From assembly GCF_014960965.1 (NCBI RefSeq), contig NZ_CP063169.1, positions 3,257,581 through 3,321,580 on the forward strand: a stretch of 64,000 bases of DNA, written 5' to 3'. The notes under the pieces were generated by a model. That model ran no database searches. It saw nothing but the letters and a program-made list of their open reading frames with translations, and was not told the origin of the DNA. The DNA is from Ruania alkalisoli. GTDB taxonomy: Bacteria; Actinomycetota; Actinomycetes; Actinomycetales; Beutenbergiaceae. The position numbers and the translations under genes are program-made. Shown one piece after another: positions 36,736-45,914 of this stretch. How positions within the stretch are numbered: the stretch's first letter is position 1; each line of letters begins with the position of its first letter.

Positions 36736-37782
36736 ATCGGCCATCACGTAATCCTTGCCCTCGATGCGCACCCGCCCGCGCGCCTTCGCCTCGGCCATGG
36801 AGCCTGCGTCGACGAGGTCGTCGAAGGAGACGACCTCGGCCTTGATGAACCCGCGCTCGAAGTCGGTGTGGATCACGCCTGCCGCCTGCGGAGCGGTCCA
36901 GCCCTTCCCGATGGTCCAGGCGCGGGACTCCTTCGGGCCGGCCGTGAGGTACGTCTGCAGGCCGAGGGTGTCGAATCCGACCCGCGCGAGCTGGTCGAGG
37001 CCCGCCTCGTCCTGCCCGCTCTCGGCGAGCATCTCGGCGGCCTCGTCCGGTTCGAGCTCGATCAGCTCGGCCTCGAACTTGGCATCCAGGAAGATCGCCT
37101 GAGCCGGTGCGACCAGCTCACGCAGTTCGGCCTGCATCGCCTCGTCGGCCAGACCGTCGTCGTCGGTGTTGAAGACGTAGATGAACGGCTTGGCGGTCAT
37201 CAGCCCGAACTGCTTGACGATGCTCGCGTCCAGACCCGCTCCCCCGGCTGAGATCGTCGTCCCGGCCTCCAGCAGCGCGATGGCTTCCTTGGCGGTGTCC
37301 AGCACGGCCTGCTCGGTCTTCTTGCCACGCACCTCCTTCTCCAGCCGCGGCAGTGCCTTCTCGAGCGTCTGCAGGTCGGCGAGGATCAGCTCGGTGTTGA
37401 TGGTCTCGATGTCGTCCTTGGGCGAGATCTTGCCGTCCACGTGCACCACGTCCGGATCGGCGAAGGCGCGGGTCACCTGGCAAATCGCGTCCGCCTCGCG
37501 GATGTTGGCGAGGAACTGGTTGCCCAGCCCCTCCCCCTCGCTGGCGCCACGCACGATGCCGGCGATATCGACGAAGTTCACCGTGGCGGGCAGGATCTTC
37601 TCGCTCGAGAAGATCTCCGCGAGCGTGCCCAGTCGCTCGTCCGGAAGCGGCACCACACCGACGTTCGGCTCGATCGTCGCGAACGGGTAGTTCGCGGCGA
37701 GCACGGTCGCACGAGTGAGCGCGTTGAACAGGGTGGACTTGCCGACGTTGGGCAGGCCAGCGATACCGATAGTGAGAGCCAC
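36703..37782 (-). CDS. ychF: Redox-regulated ATPase / Obg-like GTPase YchF
   Basis: A universally conserved Obg-family P-loop protein (ATPase, ribosome-associated; stress-response role). The 359-aa product starts at GTG 37782 with VALTIGIAGLPNVGKSTLFNALT (G1), followed by NYPFATIEPNVGVV (switch I), VDIAGIVRGASEGEGLGNQFL (G3 and switch II) and the TGS-like C-terminus (FERGFIKAEVVSFDDLV ... KDYVMADGDVVEFRFNV). All residues of the family C-terminus are present, so the gene is intact despite the adjacent island. The stop codon is part of the repeated tail sequence. Confidence 0.97.
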   Translation of the reverse strand: MALTIGIAGLPNVGKSTLFNALTRATVLAANYPFATIEPNVGVVPLPDERLGTLAEIFSSEKILPATVNFVDIAGIVRGASEGEGLGNQFLANIREADAICQVTRAFADPDVVHVDGKISPKDDIETINTELILADLQTLEKALPRLEKEVRGKKTEQAVLDTAKEAIALLEAGTTISAGGAGLDASIVKQFGLMTAKPFIYVFNTDDDGLADEAMQAELRELVAPAQAIFLDAKFEAELIELEPDEAAEMLAESGQDEAGLDQLARVGFDTLGLQTYLTAGPKESRAWTIGKGWTAPQAAGVIHTDFERGFIKAEVVSFDDLVDAGSMAEAKARGRVRIEGKDYVMADGDVVEFRFNV

Positions 37783-37822
37783 GGGAGACGAGTCTACGGG
37801 CGCGGACCAGCCCGGCGGCACA

Positions 37823-37856
37823 AGGGCCGGCCACGGGCTCGCCCGCGACCGGCCCT
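37823..37856 (-). terminator. Hairpin downstream of the GH31 gene
   Basis: AGGGCCGG (37823-37830) pairs with CCGGCCCT (37849-37856) around an 18-nt loop, 14 bp past the GH31 stop. No T-run is present, so it is a moderate terminator candidate only. Confidence 0.45.
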
Positions 37857-37869
37857 GCGCTCACTGCGC

Positions 37870-40800
37870 TCAGGCGACGCTCGCCTGCCAGCTGTGCGCC
37901 TGGCTCACCTGCACCACAGCGCCGGCATCATCCACACCGATACTCAAGCCACTGTGACGGGCGAACAACGCAATGCCGTCATCGGTGACCTCCACATCGA
38001 AGCGCTGGTTCGAGGTCCCCGTGCAGGCGTACTGCCCCACGAGCGCCCCCACATCGCCTGAGGAGTAGAAGACATCCATGCACTGGCCGCTGCCGGCGTT
38101 GCGTACCTCGTAGCTCCCGTCGCCCGGACTTCGGGTGAGGATCCACTTCTGCGATGCGGCCGCCGAGGGATCGGCGGTCAGCAGCTGCGCAGAGTCCGTA
38201 CCCGGCGCCTGCAGGTTCAGCCCGGTTCCGGCGTCGGTCAGCGTGTACTGCCCATCCTCGATCGGCGCCTGAGCAAACTCGGTGGTGCCCACCGCCATCG
38301 CGAACACGTGCACGGTGCTGTTGCCCGGCAACGTCACCGCGGCAACCTCCCGGTCGGGATCGATCGGCGCGGCCACCGTGTACAAGCGATACTCCGTGGT
38401 CGGGTAGGCCGGCCCAGTCGGGGTGTTCTTGCCGAGGGTGGTCGCGGCGATCTGCGCACCGTAGGAGTCCACGTCGAGGCAGCACCAGTTCGGGAACCCG
38501 ACCTCGACCTCCTCGCTCCCACCATCGGCGTAATGCACGACGGCGGTCCCACCGGCACTCCCGCTCGTTCCCGTTCCCAGGAGTGCCAGGGCATTGCCCT
38601 GACCGGAGAGCCGGATCGTCTGCTGATGCGCGGCCACATTGTCCGCAGTTCCCGGTTCGGAATCTGGCCAGGCGAAGGTGAAGTCGCCATAGGTCAACTC
38701 TGCGCCAGGCTGCACGCCCTGCTCCACCAGCCGTTCGGCCAGGAAGCTGGACCCACCGCCGTCGATGTCACCCGGTGCCGGATCCGCCTCGGCCGTCACG
38801 CCGACGTTGTTGAACGCCCCGGCCAGGTCGGCAAAGGCGAGCGTCGTGCTCGCCTTCGCCTCGAGGCGATAGGAGTTGCTGCGCACCTGGTAGGCCACCG
38901 CGGCAGTGAGCTCGTAACTGCCAGGCTCAGCTGCGCCGTCGGGAGTAAGACCTGCCTCGACCACCGCACTCTCGCCGTCAGCCAGCTCGATCGCCGAGAC
39001 GTCCTCGACGTGCGCCTGCCAGCCCTCGGGGAGGTCGAGGCTCACCTCATCCAGGCGGAGGTCGGCACCGCTCTGATTGGTGATGCTCACCTGCGCGACG
39101 TCCGTCGCCTCCGGGCTGGAGATCGTCGGGACTGTCAGGCTGACGTCCACATCGCGCTCCTGCGCATGCGTCCCCCCGACGGCGCCCGCTCCGTTGATTC
39201 GGATGCTCACCTGATCGGAGGTGCTTAAGGCAGGCGTGCGGATGAGAACCACGCCGCGTGCGTCGTCATAGGTCCACCCGGGTTCGGTGAGGTTCTCAGG
39301 CCCATCGCTCTCGGACAGCCGCTGGTTCCCGAGCCGCACCGATCCGGGCTCGCGGTCGGTGTGGACCGTGAGCTGATAGGTGCGCTCATCCGGCATGCCG
39401 TCGTAGGAACCGTCCAGCGCGCCGAGGGTCACGGTGACGGGCCCGGCACCCTGCTCCGGCGCGTCCACGGTGAACTCCTGCGTCGCGGACTCGCCGTCGC
39501 GCCATGCCTGCGTCCGCCCGTCGTCCTCATAGCGGGTGAAGGCGGACTGCCCCTGTGGGTAGATGTCCAGGTCGAGCTGCCCGGAGGCAAGGCCTTCAGC
39601 CCAGTCCAACGTCCCTTCGGCGAACATCGGGATGATCGCTCCGGCGCGGACGAACATGGGCAGGCGCTCCAGCGGCGCTGGATAGCCGTCGATGGTCTGC
39701 GGCCCCTCGTAGATTCGGCCGGTCCAGTAGTCCACCCAGGTGCCTTCGGGCAGATAGATCCCGTCCCGGACGGTGGAGTCCTCGTAGACGGGAGCGACCA
39801 GCAGGTCGTCGCCGGAGAGGAACTCATACTGCACGGCCTCACCCCAGGTGGTGGGGTCGTCCGGGTAGTTGACGTAGAGCGGACGGGTGGCACCGAGACC
39901 GGTCATGCTGGCCTGGGCGGTGTGGGTGTAGAGATAGGGGAGCAGCCGTTCGTGCAGCTGCAGGTAATCGGCGTTGATCTCGGTGTGGCGCGGGCCGTAC
40001 CGGTAGGGCTGCTTGTCGTCGGCAGCCCAGCCGCTCATCGAATAGGTGTTGGGCAGCAGCATCTTCCACTGCAGATCCCGGGTGTAGGTGTCGGCCGAAC
40101 CGCCGAAGATGCCGTCGATGTCGCCGGTGGCCAGGTGCTGACCGGAGAGGGTGGCTCCCGCATAGGTCGGGATCTGCCAGCGGATGTACTCCCACGAGCC
40201 GGCCTGGTCGCCGCTCCACGTGGCACCGCAGCGCTGGGTTCCGGCCCAGCCTTCGACCGTCAGCACGAAGGCCCGGTCGTCGCTGTTGTCCTCGATACCG
40301 GCGCGTGAGTCCTCGCATGCGCTCAGCGCGAACCGGTAGCCGGGGCCCACCCACGCGACGTCCGTCTTGCGCACCCGGACCCCGTTGCTGACCTCGTACT
40401 CCTGATCTGTGAGGTCCGCCTCGGTCCACAGGCCCAGCTCGGCGCCACGATCCTGGAGCATCTCGGCAGTCTCGGGCAGATCCTCGTAGCCGCAGCCGTA
40501 CCCGTCGTTGACGAGCATCCACCCCAGTGGCATGTCGTTCTCGACGTAGCCGTCGGCGACGGCTCGGGAATCCCGCAGCGTCTCGCGCTCACCGCGGTTG
40601 GCGTTGTGCAGATAGCAGTCCGCGTCGCCGACTTCGAGCGCGTACATCGGCACCATCAGCGGCCGGCCGGTGAGCTCGGTGTAGCCATCGACCACCTCCC
40701 GGGTATCGCCGACGAAGTACCAGGCGTCGAAGCGCTCCTCGGAGTGGGTGGTGCGCACCGGCGCGTGGAAGTCGTAGCTGCCGGGTGCAAACGTGTTGCG

Positions 40801-41460
40801 GAAGACGCCGTAGCCGTTGCTGGAAAGGTAGAAGGGTGCAGCGTTCGGGTTTCCGCCGTCGTTCCAGTTGAAGTCGCGGGAGATGGTGATAGCTGAATCC
40901 CGGTGGCTGAAGCGGCCGTTCTGCATCCCGCCGCCGAAGAACTGCTCCTGGTCGCCCTGTTCAAGAGTCTGTGTGGTGCCCCCGGAGTCCCAGCGCAGTG
41001 GCTCGGTCTCACGCCAGAGCACAGTGCCGCCGGCATCGGACATGGCAAGCGTGATCGGGTCCTTCGTGACCGTCAGCACCGAGGAGTCGGTGCTGATGAG
41101 GTACGCCTCGTCGGTCTCGGTCAGTTCCGAGCCGCCGCCGACATAGTCGTCCTTGACGATGATCGGCGCAGACGGTGCCTCCGGATCGTCGGGTGGATCG
41201 TTGGCCGGGTCGGTCAGCTCACCGTCGGGGGCCAGACGCACCCGCAGCAGGTCCTCGTCGGGGACCTCGATCTGCAGCACCGCCTCGCCGGAGGTAAAGG
41301 TGTAGACGTCACCGTCGACGACCACATCCTCGACGGCTCCCAACTGGCCCGTTGCAGCGTGCGCCGGATCCGCTGCCACGGGTACCAGTGCGGCGGCGAC
41401 GAGGGCTGCAACAGCAATCGGGGCAGCGAGCCGGATCACAAAATGACTCTTCATGATCAT
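37870..41460 (-). CDS. Secreted multidomain GH31 glycosidase, alpha-GalNAcase-like, with ricin-type lectin
   Basis: An exported enzyme of about 1196 aa. A Sec signal (residues 1-36, ending AADPAHA-A) precedes a GH31 N-terminal beta domain and catalytic barrel. The probable nucleophile Asp is in VRKTDVAWVGPGY and the acid/base Asp in GATWSGDQAGSWEY. The stretch PTYAGATLSGQHLATGDIDGIFGG resembles the GH31 subgroup with alpha-N-acetylgalactosaminidase activity. Downstream are a GH31 C-terminal sandwich, an NEW3-like domain (SVSLTVPT-type), a second sugar-binding sandwich and a terminal ricin-B/CBM13 trefoil (YTLTDAGTGLNL, SQKWILT, NQRFDV). ATG 41460 has GAGG 5 bp upstream. It probably releases sugars from host or mucin-like glycans. 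Confidence 0.9.
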   Translation of the reverse strand: MIMKSHFVIRLAAPIAVAALVAAALVPVAADPAHAATGQLGAVEDVVVDGDVYTFTSGEAVLQIEVPDEDLLRVRLAPDGELTDPANDPPDDPEAPSAPIIVKDDYVGGGSELTETDEAYLISTDSSVLTVTKDPITLAMSDAGGTVLWRETEPLRWDSGGTTQTLEQGDQEQFFGGGMQNGRFSHRDSAITISRDFNWNDGGNPNAAPFYLSSNGYGVFRNTFAPGSYDFHAPVRTTHSEERFDAWYFVGDTREVVDGYTELTGRPLMVPMYALEVGDADCYLHNANRGERETLRDSRAVADGYVENDMPLGWMLVNDGYGCGYEDLPETAEMLQDRGAELGLWTEADLTDQEYEVSNGVRVRKTDVAWVGPGYRFALSACEDSRAGIEDNSDDRAFVLTVEGWAGTQRCGATWSGDQAGSWEYIRWQIPTYAGATLSGQHLATGDIDGIFGGSADTYTRDLQWKMLLPNTYSMSGWAADDKQPYRYGPRHTEINADYLQLHERLLPYLYTHTAQASMTGLGATRPLYVNYPDDPTTWGEAVQYEFLSGDDLLVAPVYEDSTVRDGIYLPEGTWVDYWTGRIYEGPQTIDGYPAPLERLPMFVRAGAIIPMFAEGTLDWAEGLASGQLDLDIYPQGQSAFTRYEDDGRTQAWRDGESATQEFTVDAPEQGAGPVTVTLGALDGSYDGMPDERTYQLTVHTDREPGSVRLGNQRLSESDGPENLTEPGWTYDDARGVVLIRTPALSTSDQVSIRINGAGAVGGTHAQERDVDVSLTVPTISSPEATDVAQVSITNQSGADLRLDEVSLDLPEGWQAHVEDVSAIELADGESAVVEAGLTPDGAAEPGSYELTAAVAYQVRSNSYRLEAKASTTLAFADLAGAFNNVGVTAEADPAPGDIDGGGSSFLAERLVEQGVQPGAELTYGDFTFAWPDSEPGTADNVAAHQQTIRLSGQGNALALLGTGTSGSAGGTAVVHYADGGSEEVEVGFPNWCCLDVDSYGAQIAATTLGKNTPTGPAYPTTEYRLYTVAAPIDPDREVAAVTLPGNSTVHVFAMAVGTTEFAQAPIEDGQYTLTDAGTGLNLQAPGTDSAQLLTADPSAAASQKWILTRSPGDGSYEVRNAGSGQCMDVFYSSGDVGALVGQYACTGTSNQRFDVEVTDDGIALFARHSGLSIGVDDAGAVVQVSQAHSWQASVA

Positions 41461-41475
41461 TTCATCCTCATTCCA

Positions 41476-41487
41476 AGCAACATTGCT
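41476..41487. promoter_or_regulatory. Candidate operator upstream of the GH31 gene
   Basis: AGCAA-CA-TTGCT is a perfect 5-bp dyad. Read toward the gene the context is GTTGAGCAATGTTGCTTGG. It is 16 bp before the start codon and shares TGAGCAAT-TT with the site before the PL8 lyase (16210-16226). A LacI- or GntR-type regulator is plausible; none is encoded nearby. Confidence 0.5.
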
Positions 41488-41527
41488 CAACGAGGATCAC
41501 AGTAGAGTGACCCAGCACACACGTCAA

Positions 41528-41568
41528 GAACCTCCGGGTCGCGACGACGTGCTGCGCCCCGGAGGTTC
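41528..41568 (-). terminator. Hairpin downstream of the ABC-2 permease gene
   Basis: GAACCTCCGG (41528-41537) pairs perfectly with CCGGAGGTTC (41559-41568) around a 21-nt loop, about 55 bp past the permease stop and before the GH31 promoter region. Confidence 0.55.
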
Positions 41569-41622
41569 ATCGACGATCTGCGCGCGGGCACGGGTAGCGC
41601 GGGCGCGGGACTTTCGGGCCAG

Positions 41623-43209
41623 TCAGGCTTGCGCCATCACCTGCTGCATGATCTCGGGCGTGCGGCGGTCGAACCAGCGACCGCCGAATCGCACTCCGAG
41701 CACGCACACCGTGACCCCGCCGGCAATGCCGACCACAAGCGCGATCCACCCGAACACGGGACCCACCACCAGTGTCAGCACCGCCAGCACCAGGACGGGC
41801 AAGGAGATCGCGAACGAGGCGAGCATGCCGGCCATCTGCGCCACGAAAGTCGCCATGGCCGCACCCTGGGGCTGCTTGAGCGGGCTATCACCGGGTTTGG
41901 GTACGGGGTAGATCAACCTGGCGGAGGTCACACTGGAGACACCCAGCGTCACGCCCAGTGCCCCGTAGCTGACACCGAGCACCATCGGCGCCAAATCCCA
42001 GCGATCGGTGACGGCGCAGGTCGCGACCGCGAAGACACTCACCACCAGCGCACCAGGTACACCGATCGCCAGCGCTCGCCCGGCGCGGTCGGCGCGGCCG
42101 GACACACCGGTGGCCACGTGCAGCGCAAAGGCGCTGCTGTCATAGGCGATGTCAGCCGAGATGGCGAAGCCCAGGATCCAGGCGGTCAAGGGCGCGAGGA
42201 TCAAGATGATCTCGTTGAGCCCCCCGCTACCGCCCGCCACCGCCAGAATCACCGGCAGCAGGGGCACCACCGCCAGTGACGCCGAGTACCTCGGGTCACG
42301 GATCCAGTACGTGAGTGCGCGAGCAGCCACGGCCCCCGTGGGTGTCGAGGGAAGCCGGTCGAACCACCCCAGCCCCTTGCCGCGTCCCCCGGCGCCGGCC
42401 GTCGGCGGCGTCACCAATGCCCGGGCGAGGCCACGATCCCACACGATCACCACCAGCATCAGGCTGAGGAGGCAGATCATCAGCCGGGCGCCCGCCAAGC
42501 CCCAGTCACCGGCGTCGACGGCCGGCGCGATCCCCCAGGGCGCACCGAACGGCGTCCACCCCGCCACGGCGGCGATGTCTGTCACCAGCGACCGCACCTG
42601 GTCCCCACTCGCGGCCCCGTCCGCCAGCCGCGTGGTGGACCAGCTGATCACCGGTCCGATCATGACGATCGGCACGAGTGCCGCGACGGCCAGCACCTCA
42701 CGGGACCGGCGCGAGTCCAGCAACGGGGCCAGCGCCGTCGTCACGGCCCTGGACCCCATCACGCACAGCGCGACGGCGAGCACACCCCCCGCCAGGGCGA
42801 CCGGAATCAGTGCCGGCGTACGCCACCAGGCAAAGGCGAGCCCGACCGAGACCAGCACCGTCGCGGCTGCGGGAATGGAGGTGAAACCCGCGGCCGTCAG
42901 GCCGGTCAGTAGCTGCCGTCGCGGGATGCCGAAGGAGACGAATCGCTGCGGATCGAGCGTGGCATCTGTGCCGAAGGCGAAGATCGGCACCACCCACCAG
43001 GCCACCATCGCCAGCGCGCCTGCCAGCAGGATGATCTGCCCGGTCAGCTGCGGGTCGACACCACCACCAGCAACCGCCCCCACCACAGCCATACCGATGA
43101 CGAACAACGCGTAGAGGATGGCGAACAGGTAGCCGATCATCTGCCACACGCTCCGCCGGAACGTGTTGGCAAGGATCATCAGTCGGAGTCGGACGAAGTG
43201 CGCAACCAC
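41623..43209 (-). CDS. ABC-2 type exporter permease
   Basis: A 528-aa membrane protein with about 12 hydrophobic segments in two repeats, starting VVAHFVRLRLMILANTFRRSVWQMIG, the usual N-terminus of actinobacterial ABC-2 permeases next to a single ATPase. Conserved WIRDPRYSASLAVVPLLP and YDSSAFALHVATGVSGRADRAGRALAIGVPG blocks lie in the second half. GTG 43209 is chosen for its GGAGGG six bases upstream. This start overlaps the ATPase gene by 31 bp; ATG 43179, overlapping the stop as TGATG, is the alternative. The exported substrate is unknown. Confidence 0.85.
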   Translation of the reverse strand: MVAHFVRLRLMILANTFRRSVWQMIGYLFAILYALFVIGMAVVGAVAGGGVDPQLTGQIILLAGALAMVAWWVVPIFAFGTDATLDPQRFVSFGIPRRQLLTGLTAAGFTSIPAAATVLVSVGLAFAWWRTPALIPVALAGGVLAVALCVMGSRAVTTALAPLLDSRRSREVLAVAALVPIVMIGPVISWSTTRLADGAASGDQVRSLVTDIAAVAGWTPFGAPWGIAPAVDAGDWGLAGARLMICLLSLMLVVIVWDRGLARALVTPPTAGAGGRGKGLGWFDRLPSTPTGAVAARALTYWIRDPRYSASLAVVPLLPVILAVAGGSGGLNEIILILAPLTAWILGFAISADIAYDSSAFALHVATGVSGRADRAGRALAIGVPGALVVSVFAVATCAVTDRWDLAPMVLGVSYGALGVTLGVSSVTSARLIYPVPKPGDSPLKQPQGAAMATFVAQMAGMLASFAISLPVLVLAVLTLVVGPVFGWIALVVGIAGGVTVCVLGVRFGGRWFDRRTPEIMQQVMAQA

Positions 43210-44018
43210 GCCAGTCCCTCCGTCTGATGCCGACCGCCGACGAGCTCGACGAACCTGTCCTCCAACGACCCACCAGCGCGGACGTCGTCCACAGTCCCGG
43301 TAGCGCGGATCTGCCCGTCGGCGATCACCGCCACATGGCTGCACATCCGCTGCACCAGATCCATCACGTGCGAGGAGACGATCACGGTGGCCCCTGAGCG
43401 CACGTAGTCGGCGAGCATGTCCCGGATGTTCGCCGCCGAGACCGGGTCGACCGCCTCGAACGGCTCGTCCAGTACGAGCACACGCGGAGCGTGGATGAGC
43501 GCGCAGCCCAGGGCGATCTTCTTCGTCATCCCGGCCGAGTAGTCCACGACGAAGGTGTCCTTGTCCTCGGTGAGATCCATCGCTCGCAGCAGATCGTCCG
43601 CGCGTTCGGCGACGACGTCACGATCCATCCCCCGCAGCAGCCCTGAGTAGGTGAGCAGCTGGGCGCCGGTGAGCCGGTCGAAGAGGCGCACCCCGTCGGG
43701 AAGTACGCCCATCTGCGCCTTCCCAGCGTCAGGCGCGCTCCAGAAGTCGGTGCCGTTGACCATCACGGTGCCCGCATCGGGTCGCAACAGGCCGGTCGCC
43801 ATCGACAGCGTCGTGGTCTTACCCGCCCCGTTGGGGCCGACGAAACCGTAGAACGACCCGCGAGGGACGTCCAGGTCGATACCGGCCACGGCCGTCTTCT
43901 GGCCGAATCGCTTCCACAGACCGCGGATCGACAGGGCCGCAGCAGGGTCGGGTGGGCGAGCCGCGGGCGCGGCCACCGGGGTACCAGTGGTCTGCTCGGG
44001 CGCAGATGGATCACTCAT
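43179..44018 (-). CDS. ABC exporter ATP-binding protein
   Basis: A 279-aa ATPase that partners the downstream permease. It has Walker A GPNGAGKTT, a Q-loop region with MGVLPDGVRLFDRLTG, a signature variant YSAGMTKKIALG, Walker B RVLVLDEPFEAVDP and the H-loop VIVSSHVMDL. The variant signature (SAGM-K instead of SGGQ-R) is common in ABC-2 exporters such as NatA-like and lantibiotic-type systems. The start is ATG 44018, preceded by GGAG. It is divergent from rmuC. Confidence 0.93.
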   Translation of the reverse strand: MSDPSAPEQTTGTPVAAPAARPPDPAAALSIRGLWKRFGQKTAVAGIDLDVPRGSFYGFVGPNGAGKTTTLSMATGLLRPDAGTVMVNGTDFWSAPDAGKAQMGVLPDGVRLFDRLTGAQLLTYSGLLRGMDRDVVAERADDLLRAMDLTEDKDTFVVDYSAGMTKKIALGCALIHAPRVLVLDEPFEAVDPVSAANIRDMLADYVRSGATVIVSSHVMDLVQRMCSHVAVIADGQIRATGTVDDVRAGGSLEDRFVELVGGRHQTEGLAWLRTSSDSD

Positions 44019-44205
44019 GGCTCCACCGTAGATCGCCGCACCGACGGTGCGGATCCGTCCGATGTAGGAGATGGCCGACGGCGCAGCCTCACCCGCGAGG
44101 ATGACTCGCCGTTCACCGTGGTCGAGGTGGCCGCCGACCGGTGCGTCTCGACCGCAGCGGCGCGCCCGTAGGGACGATGTCGGTGCCTCGTGGCACGGTG
44201 AAGGC

Positions 44206-45834
44206 ATGGATCTCGCACAGCTCTTACTCGGACTGGCCGTGGGCCTCGTGCTCGGCGGCCTCGCCGGCGCATGGCTCATGCGTGCCGCGCGCGGCACGTC
44301 TGCCACCGGGGCGGGGGAAGCGAACGAGATCGCCCATCTCACCGATCGCCTGCACGCCGCCGAAGAGAGGGCGGCCCAGCTCCCGGTGCTGACCGAGCGG
44401 CTCGCTGCCGAGCGAGAATCTCACGAACGCGCACTCCACGCAGCAGAACGTGCAGCAGACGAGCGGGCCGACCTCGAACGGGCCGGTTTCGAGCGGACGA
44501 TCGAGGCCGAGCGCGCACGGGCCGCCGAGCGCATCGCGCAGGCGCAGGAGCGCGTTGAGGAACTGCGCGCCGACAGCAAGCGGATGTCGGACGAGTTCGA
44601 GGCACTCTCAGCGAAGGTGCTCTCCCAGACGCAAGAATCGTTCCTCAAGCAGGCAGAAGAGCGCTTCGCACGTGCTCAGCAGCTCTCCGACGCCGAACTC
44701 GCCAAGCGGGAAGACGCCGTCAAGTCGCTCGTCGAACCGCTGAGCCGCACGCTCACCGAGGTGAAGTCCGGGATGGACCAGGCGGAGAAGGCGCGACTGC
44801 AGGCGCACTCGACGCTCGCCGAACAGGTCAAGCAGATGCGATCGGACTCCGAGCACCTGCGTCAGGAGACGAACCAGCTGGTGACGGCGCTGCGTGCGCC
44901 ACAGGTCCGGGGCAGGTGGGGCGAGCTGCAGCTGCGCCGTGTGGTGGAAGCAGCCGGGATGATCGAGCACGTCGACTTCGTCGAGCAAGAGACCCTCAGC
45001 ACCGACGACGGGGCCTTGCGTCCGGACCTGGTGGTCACCCTTCCTGGCGACAAGCGCGTCGTCGTGGACGCCAAGGTCGCGTTCAACGGCTACCTGGAGG
45101 CGATGGAGGCCCGGGAGGATTCTGTACGTACGTCTCGACTGCAGGCTCATGCCCGCCATGTGCGCGATCACGTGGACTCCCTCGGCGCGAAGGCCTACTG
45201 GGAGCATCTGGAGAACACTCCGGAGTTCGTGGTGATGTTCCTGCCTGCGGAGTCGTTCCTGCAGGCGGCACTCGAGCAGGATCCGACGATCATGGAACGC
45301 GCCTTCGAGAAGAACGTCGTGCTCGCAACCCCGGCCACACTCGTGGCACTGCTGCGCACCGTCGCCTACACCTGGCGCCAGGAGCTGCTCGCACACGAGG
45401 CGCAGCAGGTCTTCCAGGTCGGGCGGGAGCTGCACAAGCGGCTCGGCACCATGGGCAAGCACCTCACCACGCTCGGCAAGCGGCTCAACTCCTCGGTCGA
45501 GGCGTTCAACGCCTTCAACCGTTCCCTGGACTCCAACGTCATCACCCAGGCTCGCCGGTTCAGCAACCTCCAGGGTCTGGATCCGGCGCTGGAGTCGCAC
45601 CCGCCGCTGGAGGTGCTCGCCACCCCCGCTCAGAAGCCCGACGTCTACGAGACAACACAGCGCACTAATGCCGGACCGGCCCAGCTGCCGGGCCGGAAGA
45701 ACACAGCAGCGCTGCCGCTGGAGGGTCTCGCGCTGGAACCGGATCCAGAGATCGAGTCCCTCGTCGCAGACGCCACCCGGGACGCAGACAAGGTCAGCCA
45801 CGGTTCGGCGGCACGCCGTACGAAGAAGGCCTGA
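44206..45834 (+). CDS. rmuC: DNA recombination protein RmuC
   Basis: A 542-aa RmuC-family protein, thought to limit recombination between short inverted repeats. Residues 1-25 form a membrane anchor (LAQLLLGLAVGLVLGGLAGAWLM). A long Ala/Glu/Arg-rich coiled coil follows (about 40-230). The RmuC core has RGRWGELQLRRVVEAAGMIEHVDFVEQ and RPDLVVTLPGDKRVVVDAKVAFNGYLEA, the PD-(D/E)XK-like nuclease strand. ATG 44206 is chosen because upstream residues are not homologous. It converges on ispH with a perfect hairpin between them. Confidence 0.95.
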   Translation: MDLAQLLLGLAVGLVLGGLAGAWLMRAARGTSATGAGEANEIAHLTDRLHAAEERAAQLPVLTERLAAERESHERALHAAERAADERADLERAGFERTIEAERARAAERIAQAQERVEELRADSKRMSDEFEALSAKVLSQTQESFLKQAEERFARAQQLSDAELAKREDAVKSLVEPLSRTLTEVKSGMDQAEKARLQAHSTLAEQVKQMRSDSEHLRQETNQLVTALRAPQVRGRWGELQLRRVVEAAGMIEHVDFVEQETLSTDDGALRPDLVVTLPGDKRVVVDAKVAFNGYLEAMEAREDSVRTSRLQAHARHVRDHVDSLGAKAYWEHLENTPEFVVMFLPAESFLQAALEQDPTIMERAFEKNVVLATPATLVALLRTVAYTWRQELLAHEAQQVFQVGRELHKRLGTMGKHLTTLGKRLNSSVEAFNAFNRSLDSNVITQARRFSNLQGLDPALESHPPLEVLATPAQKPDVYETTQRTNAGPAQLPGRKNTAALPLEGLALEPDPEIESLVADATRDADKVSHGSAARRTKKA

Positions 45835-45877
45835 GGCACGGCGCTCGCCCGGTAGAGCGGATCGACGGAACGCTATG

Positions 45878-45907
45878 CCTCACGGGGCTCGGCCGGGCCC
45901 CGTGAGG
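45878..45907. terminator. Bidirectional terminator between rmuC and ispH
   Basis: CCTCACGGGGC (45878-45888) pairs perfectly with 45897-45907 around an 8-nt loop. It lies between two convergent genes, 44 bp past rmuC and 8 bp past ispH. Confidence 0.75.
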
Positions 45908-45914
45908 GACGCCG

